A stretch of DNA of 64,000 nt from NCBI RefSeq assembly GCF_958450345.1, contig NC_088782.1, forward strand, positions 36,880,501-36,944,500, written 5' to 3'. Shown in pieces: positions 53,201 through 62,200 of the stretch; the stretch's first letter is position 1, and each line of letters opens with the position of its first letter. The position numbers and the translations under genes were made by a program. The stretch comes from Calliphora vicina. Its lineage: Eukaryota; Arthropoda; Insecta; Diptera; Calliphoridae. The notes beneath the pieces are model-generated. The model was not told the DNA's origin and did no database searches. It saw nothing but the letters and a program-made list of their open reading frames with translations.

Positions 53201-56200
53201 TTGAAAAAAATGGTTCCAAAAATGTGTTCCATGCATTTTATGGCAATTTAAGACATATAATAATAACATTATTTTATGGATTATGAGCAATATTTGACAA
53301 AAAATTATTTTTTTTTTCAAATAGTTTCTGGAATATTTTTCAAAAAATTGGAAAATAACTTTTTTCAATCTTTTCTGGAATAATTTTAAATCATAAAAGT
53401 CTTTAAAACGAAATATAAAAATCAATAAATTTAAAAAATATTTCATTTTACTTCCCATAAAATTGATTTTTCCACAAATTTCAACTTTGCTAGACCAAAC
53501 ACTCATTTCATAGGCTGATCAACTACACAGGGCAACAAAATCGAAAAAATTTTGGAGGCTTTTTAAACCACTACACAATTTTGATGTATTGTGGTTCCAG
53601 TAGTACAAAAATGGTAAAATTTTTTAATGCTATGGATAGTTTTTTTTATTAAATTTTGTTTTCTAAAATTTATTTATTTAGATTTATCCACATAATTTAT
53701 GATAACTCAAGAAGGGTTCAACCGATATTATTGAAGTAAACTTAGAAAATTTCAAATTTATATAGCCTTTACTCCGTTTATATATTGCGTTTTAAGTGGC
53801 TCAGTAGTTTCGGAATTATATTGAAGCAAATTGAAGCAAAAAATATATTTTTTACGTGAAAATATCAAATTTTTGTGTTTTAAAAAAATCAAAAACGGCA
53901 GAAATTTTTTAGGTTTATTGCTTTATCATAAAGCCACGTTTAATAGGAATAAAATGAGATATCGATCATACAAATCGATTGATTCTTTTCGAATTTATTC
54001 ACAATTAAGTGTATTCGCTCATTTTCACAAAATTTTACTTTTTTGTTTGATATACATACATAAAATTGAGTAGTTAATGTTCTTCTTTCGATTGATTGAA
54101 TATTGAAAACATTTTCCCCATGCTATGTATAAATTTTCACATATATATTGCGTTTCAATCGGCTCAGTAGTTTCGGAGTTATAATAACAAATTCAAGCAA
54201 ATGAATATATTTTTTACGTGAAAATAGCTAATTTTTTTGTTTTAAAAAAATCATGAAAAATCGAAAACGGCAGAAATGGTTTAGATTTATTGCTTTATTG
54301 CAAAGCCGCATGTAATTGGAACAAAATGAGATATCGATCATAAAAATCGATGGATTGCTTTCGAATTTATTCACAATTAAGTGAATTCGCTTATTTTCAG
54401 AAAATTGTAATTTTACATGTGTTTTGTTATTCTAACAAAAATTTTAACAAAAACAAAACCCATGTAATGCCATGTTTCCACGGCAGTCTGAATTACTTAA
54501 TTCGCGTTTTGAATTACGATTGCGAATCAACCTGTTTACACGACAACATTCGTAATTCAGTTTGACATTTATTTATTTCTTCTTCTTGTTTGGTGCGAAT
54601 TTTAAATTTTTAATTTGGATAAAAAAGGTAAGTAAAACCATAAAATTGTAGCATTATTAATTAAACAAATATAATTTAATTATTATTTTCGTTATTAGAA
54701 AAAAGAAAAAGTGCAAGCAAGTAGGACCAGGGCAGCGAGCGGGCTTTATTAGAGGTGTGGGCTGAAAGAATGGCAGAGCTGCTATTTCTATAAATGAATT
54801 TAACTTTAATCAGACTTTTTATTTCGTTTAATTTATTTATTTAATACAAAAATCTTTTTCTTTATTTTGTTTTGACATTTTTGTTTGGACAGCTGATTTT
54901 GATACATAAATAATCGATAAAAATTAGAGATGGCAGTCATTCGTTCGTAATTCATAAGGTAATTCAAACTGAATTACGTACGAACAAGGTAATTCGCACT
55001 TGAAATTTTGTATGGCGAATCATGTAATTCAGTTCGTAATTGGGGGTTGAATGACGAATGAGAGCGTGAATGACGAATAATGCCGTCGTGTGAACATGGT
55101 ATAAAACGTATACTCAAAGTACACGCTTGTACGCTTGTAGTTCAAATGTAAATTTGAACTTTTCTAAGTTTACTTCAATAATATTGGTCTAACCTTTTTG
55201 AGTTATCATAAATTATGTGGAAAAATCTATCCATAAAATTTTACCATTTTTTTTACTTAATTTGATGCATCAAATCTATATAGTGGTTAGTGAAGCCTTG
55301 CTGTTGACCTGTGTTATCTATCATATGCCTATTTTTTGATAACAAATGTAAAAGTGGAAACTGGCAACTATAATTTTCTGTTGCCAACTTGAAAACCAGA
55401 AGTTCGGTTGCCTTCCACAATCATAAATTCGGTAGGACCTAGGGAACATATTCTTACATTTCAAGGCGTTTTCTATTTTAAAGCTATTATTGTTCTTGGT
55501 CTTTCGGCAACAAAAAAGACGAAAATTCAATATTTTCCAAATTTTAAAATTTAAAATCGATTAGTTTTGGACTTTTTTTCTTATATGAAATTTTCTTCGA
55601 AATTTTCGTAGATTACGTTTTTGCTATACGCCTGTAATTTCTACATTTTTTATTTGCGACCCCACAATGTATATATATTCTGGATCGTTATAGATTGCGG
55701 AGTCGATGTAGCCATGTCGACACAGCCGAACTAATAGCAAAAATTTTAATTAAATCTTTTGTACATTCCCAATATTATGGAAAACCCTGGGCCAGGGTAT
55801 GGTGAAATTTAGAAATTATCAAATTTAAATAACCATACGAGATAAATAGCACAAGCCACTAGGTTTTTATAGGCTTACTCAAGGGTTTTGAGGATATATT
55901 AAAATCTTTGGCCCATAATCATAGTCAGAAATAAAGTATATTTTAATAGAAATAATGTCGTCTTTACTTAAGAGTGGACTTTAGGTTTACCATAGACAAG
56001 TTAAAGTATATTTTGGACGTTAAAGTCGACTGTAAATATAAAACAAGCTAAAGCTGTTATTAACTCATTTAACAACAGCATCATCTGTTCTTCGCCATGT
56101 AAAAAAGTTCTGCAAAAAGTAAAAAAAATTTTGTTACAAGAATTTGGCAGAGATTTTACAATTATTGAATAGTAAAATTAGTACCAAAATATTCTAAATA

Positions 56201-59200
56201 TGATATTAATCTTATCTTTTCCATTTTTCCACCACAAAAAACTTTTTTCTTTAGTTGTCCCGGTTACATTTATTGTTTACCTTTTTTGGTTTTTGTTTTA
56301 ATTTTCTATGTCAGCTGTTCAGCGGTGCCACTTGTCTGTATTTTGTTGTATATTGTATGAAAACATTTTCTACATTTGACGTGGCACCCAGTTAAAGTCG
56401 GTTCAATTTAAAACATACTTTAATTTTGACTATAGTTGGGAAATAATATAAAGCGGGTTTTTAATTTAAAGTTGTTTTTAAAAATAACCGACTTTAGTGT
56501 TTGACTATGATTATGGGCCTTTGTTTTTAGACAAACCTCAAAAAAATCTCTAACATTTAAAAATGTTGCATGTCTGAGGTGCCCTACTTTGAGACCCCAA
56601 AAGTCCACTCTTGACAGGTCTTTGGGGTTCCTCTTCAAAAAATAAACTCGAATACTCCTCTGCTACTCCTATGTACAATTTCGTGCCAATCAGCCAGTCA
56701 GAAATAGCAGATTTATTGACAAAATATTTCAATTCTGCCCCGCTGCGCAGTGTCATGCAAAAAGAGCACATATCACTTAACTTGTCCAATTGTAACAATT
56801 GTTAACAATGAATCTATCTTCCTCTATCTATATATATAACATGGAATGGTCCTTGTATGTAATGTCATCACGTGAGAACGGCTGGAGCAATTGGGCTGAT
56901 TTTTTTTTATTCGATTCAAAATTTTCAAGAGAAGGTTTGTGAAGAAAAAAAATTCAAAAATTCCGGGTAAAACTCGGAAATTATTTTTTTTGTGAGTCCA
57001 GTCAACTGTAATAAAAAAGCTCCCTAAAGTATGCAGTACAAATTTAGATATTTTATTTGCAAATAAATAAGAACAGGCTGGTGTGTATGGGTTGGAGAAA
57101 CTTGAAGAACTAACATTAGTAAATGCTACCGATCGACTAGTTTTAAATAAATTTGGTAAACAAATAATTTCACAAGTTCATTTGGCATTTTTGAACCATG
57201 TTAAGCCAACCTCATGTTAAAGTGACGGGTATCTTTCATATAAAATGTTAGAACTTCAGCCGGTCTCTAACCGCGAAGAACTATTCACATAACTAGTTCT
57301 GTGTCAGTTTTCTTCCACGTATGCTAATAATCAAGTAACTAGAATTTATAATTCTTAATTTTGAAGACTGGTCCAATGACATCTTACACAGTCATCTGAA
57401 TCGGAATATCTCTCCTATTACGATTCATAACAACATGAACTCAGGGAACTGGGAAACTGTAGGGAATAGTGCCATAACATAATCGCTAGATTGGTTATTA
57501 TTATATTCGGGACACATTTGTCTCGCAGACATACAGGATTAAAATTGAATAATATGTCAAAAGAGTCAACTTATGCTTTTCATTAATGAATTTTTTTGTT
57601 GAAAAAACAACAACCAAACTTAATCAGTTCAATTGAAATTTAATTTATGAATGCGTGTTGGTTTTAACTCTTAGCCCAACCGTAATTTCTGGCGATGTAA
57701 TTTAATATAATCACAAAATATTTGCAGTAAAACGTGACTTTATTAAGAAAAGCAATTATAATTGAATGCTGTTAAAATATTTAGAAAAAAAATTGTAAAC
57801 ATTTTCATTTTACAAAAGCACGTTTGTATATTTTTAACTAAAATAATGAAAGTGTTTAAGTTGACTTGACTGAAATGCATTTAAATAAGAAAAATCAGCA
57901 TAAAGGTTTGAAAAATAATACAACTTTTAAAATTTAAATTGATAAATGTTTCTTGAATAAAATTTACAATCAAGTAAAGTTAAAATCATAGAGAAATACA
58001 CATAGAGCGGAAACTAGAAAAAATTATTAAAACAAATCAAACATACAAGTGTTGTTTCTGTTTTCACATAGTTTTTTTTTTATAAAACATTCTCACCACT
58101 TAGATTTTTGACAACTGAGTTAGGTTTTTGTCAGAAGAGTTTCCGATCTATGTGTATTTATCTATGGTTAAAATGTTAATTGCATGTACAATATTTTAAA
58201 TTTGTTTTTTTTATTAGCTGTCAGTTAAATTTATAATTAATTTAATAACTAACAAATAATCTCAGAAACCAAGCCCAAAATGTGTGTGATGTCATGCAGC
58301 AAGTAATGGACAACAAATATTGAATATTTTAGCAAACAAGTCTGGAATTTAATGAAGTACAAACGATGTGAAAACAAGACCCAAGAATAAATTATGAGAT
58401 TCAATCAAACGTTTCACTTATATTCTATACAAATTTAATAATAATTTACTCATCGGGAACCAATGATTTCAAAACATAAAAGATTTCATCAACTGTCATA
58501 TTTGTGCACTCAGAAAATACATTTGTTTTTATTAAGTGCCATTATTAAACTGTTTAAGTTTTTTTTGAAAAATTTTATTTGAACCATTCATCATTATATT
58601 TGTTTACAATAAAGTTTAAGGCTGCCACATGCTGCCTGCCTGCCACTTTAGCACATAAAGAGTACCTCGTTTCATGTGGTCAAACTTTACTGCTCAATTA
58701 TTAGCTTCTTGGCTTTTATACCAAATTTAGTATGAAGTTTAACCAGTTTTTATTTTGGCAAAAAAACAAACGACTTTCAACAAGAAAACATATTATTGTT
58801 TTTCAACAACATTTGGTTATAATAAATACATAAATATTTGCAACAAGTTTGCAGCAGGTGGATGAGTCATGGCAAACATATTTTTTTATATTGCTTATAT
58901 CTTGGCATTTTTCAAATTCTTTGCTTCCAAATAAGACTTTTAAATAAACAAATTAAATATTTACATGGTTGTAGAAAACTTATAATTTTGTAATGGATAC
59001 AAAAAAAAACATGGGGATGCATCATCAATCGTCAAAGTGATTAACTCCCATTTTTAAGAAAAAGAATCCCATGATTACCAAGAAATAATAAAAATATTTA
59101 AGAAATTAAAATTTTTGAATTTTCGCCCATGGAGTCCACATTTAGTATGACACTGTTAAAAGGCATATTCAAAACACACTAGGGGATTTGTAATTGCAAT

Positions 59201-62200
59201 CCATTGGGGATGTCCTGCTTTGGGATTTTAGAACAAATTAAGGAAAATTTAATTAATTTTTATACCCAGCATCTAAAAAGGTGGGAGGATATTATTTTTG
59301 TCATTCCGTAACATATCGAACTAATGGTATTAAGACAACATAAGGAAATTGGGCTCATTCGCCAAAATATGGCAAAAAATTTGTTTTTCTCGAAAATCGC
59401 AAAATTTATATCGCAGGTATGGAAAAACTATAGTAGGTTTTTACATAATTTTTTCACATTTTTATTCCCTATTATGTTGTAAATAAATCCCCATGTGATG
59501 ATCAAAAAATTCTAAAATTAGTTTAAATTTTAAAAAAATTTAAATTGGAGTTTTGAAACTGCCGTTAAAAAAATTAATTTTTATTTTTGGAATCGCAAAT
59601 AATTATGATAGAAAGGAGCATTTTCTAAACAAAATAGTAAATTCTAGTGGAAGTCAGAGTAAAATTATTTCCAATATTTAAAAAAAATACTGCATATTTA
59701 GACCAAAATTGGGATAGTGGAGAGTTCATAAATAAAAGGTTTGTTCGTTAACATATCGCAATGAAATTTGTTTTTGATAGCAAACTTAAAGATGGAAACC
59801 ATCACTTTCTGAGTCGATTAAACGATGTCCGTCCGTTCGTCCGTCTGGCTGTTTAGCTGGCTGGCTGTCCATGTAAACCTTGTGCGCAGAGTACAGGTCG
59901 AAATTTTGAAGATATTTCGGCCCAAGGACCAAGCCTATTGAAACTGGCTGAAATCGGTCCATTATTTCACCTAGCCCCCATACAAATGTCCTTCCGAAAT
60001 CGGACTTTATCGGTCATAAATGTTTAATTTATAAATGTATCTCCACAAATTGCGCTCCAAATAAGTTTTATATATACAAAATTCATGTCACCAAATTTTG
60101 TTACGATCGGTCCATAATTAGTCATAGCTCTCATATAGACCCGCATCCGAAAATCACTTTAACGTGCATAAATCGCTTAAAAATGTTGGTATACATACAA
60201 AATTCAACATAGTAAACTTTCATAGAGACATAAATCACAAGACCTAATTTCATGGTGATCGGTCCATAATTGGTCATAGCCCCCCACTTCCGAAACTCAC
60301 TCAAAAATATAAATTTTTTAAATTTTAAAAGAAAAATGTTTTTGCTCTTTTACTTAGTGTAGGGTATTAATTGGTCGGTTTTGACCGATCATACTTTCTT
60401 GTTTTGTTATGTTTTGGAATTACAGCTTTGGGATTTTAGAACACTTGGCCTAAATTCAGCATTTCAATAACAAAATCATAAAATTTTTAATATTTGTACA
60501 AAATTTTTTTTTTCTAAATATGGGCCATTGTTTGCTATGACCTTTTCCAATATTTCTGACAACATATGGATTCCGAGCCAAAAGACCTGCTGATCTTTTG
60601 AGGCCATGAACAAATCAAACCAATTTCTCTGTTCTAAAGTGAAGCGTATGCGTTCTGCATCGATCGAAGCAAATAGTATTCGAAAGGGTCATGGTCTAAA
60701 CTATAAAGCGGATGAGGCAAAACTTCCCAACCACTTCATTCTACATACTTTCTACAGGAATTGCAACATATGGCCGAGTATTGTCATTATGGAATATTAC
60801 GGTTTCATGTCTGGCCGCATATGCTGATCGTTTTTCGACCAATTCTCGCTTCAAACAAATCAGTTGCAATCGGTACAGGTTCCCTGTGATAGTCTAACCA
60901 GATCTTATCAGCTTATAATAGACAGTACCCTTTTGCTCCCACCAAATACAGATAATTACCTTAGCGCCATGGATATTTGGTCGATTCGGCTGGTTGGCCG
61001 GGCTTTACGATCTCTTACGCTTCGGGTTATCGTAATGGATCCATTTCTCAAGTAATGATTCGTTACAAAAATGATTTTCTTTTATAGCAATCAAACATAA
61101 TTTCAGACATGAAAATTCGATTTGTATGGTTCCCAATTTCCCTGTTTTTATATGAATCCTGCTGCTTGCAAACGTTTTAAAATTGCTGATTGAGTAGCTC
61201 TCAATGATCTTGCAAGCTCTTGTTGAGATTTACAACAATCTTCATGGAGTAATGCCTCCAATTCTTGGCCTTCAAACATTTTTGGCTGACCTGGGCGATC
61301 TTTGTCTTCCGTGTCAAAATTACAACTTCTAAAACGAACAGACCATCTCTCGCACATTGAAACCAACATCCACCATAAGCTTTGGTGAGCAATCGTTGTG
61401 CTTCAGCTGCACTTTTCTTTACATTAAAGAAGTTAAGCAAAACTTCCCGCATATGACGCTTTGTTGATACCAAATTCGACATTTTCGAAGCAAAAACAAA
61501 CTTTGTTGTTTACACTTTAATGTTGAATAACTAAGTGAGAATAAATGACAGATATGTATGCATCAAAATGACATTTAAGTTATTAAAAACAAAAACCGCG
61601 TTTAAAAGATACGCCATCTATCCTGCATTTGTATGCCCTTCACCATGAGTGGCAATGGCAAGTTTGTCATTCCGTTTGTTATTTCTACATTTTTCATTTG
61701 CGACCCCACAAAGTATGTATTCCGGATCGTTATAGATAACGAGGTCGATATAGCCATATCCGTCTGTCCGTCTGTATGTTGAAATCAACTTTCCGTATCC
61801 CGGGAATCTTCTGGCTCGGTAGCTATTCACAATCGACAAAATCGGTCCATAAATGGCTGAGGTATAAGGGAAAAAACCGGAATAACCTAAATTTTTTGCC
61901 TATTTTTGATCTATATCTGGATTACCAAGTCATTAATATAGACAATATGGATATTCAATGATAGATATTTCAAAGTCCATTTCAACGATGTATATAAGGA
62001 TAAGGAAATAAAATGTTTTTTAACCCGAATTTTTTATTCACCAAAAAAAAAAAAATTTTTTGTCATAATTTTTTATTCAATAAATTTAAAAAAAAAAAAT
62101 TAAAATAAATTAAAAATATTGAAAAACAATTTTGAAAAAAAATTTAAATTTTGTTTACCTAAAAATATTTAAAAATTTTATTTTTAATTTAAAACAAAAA

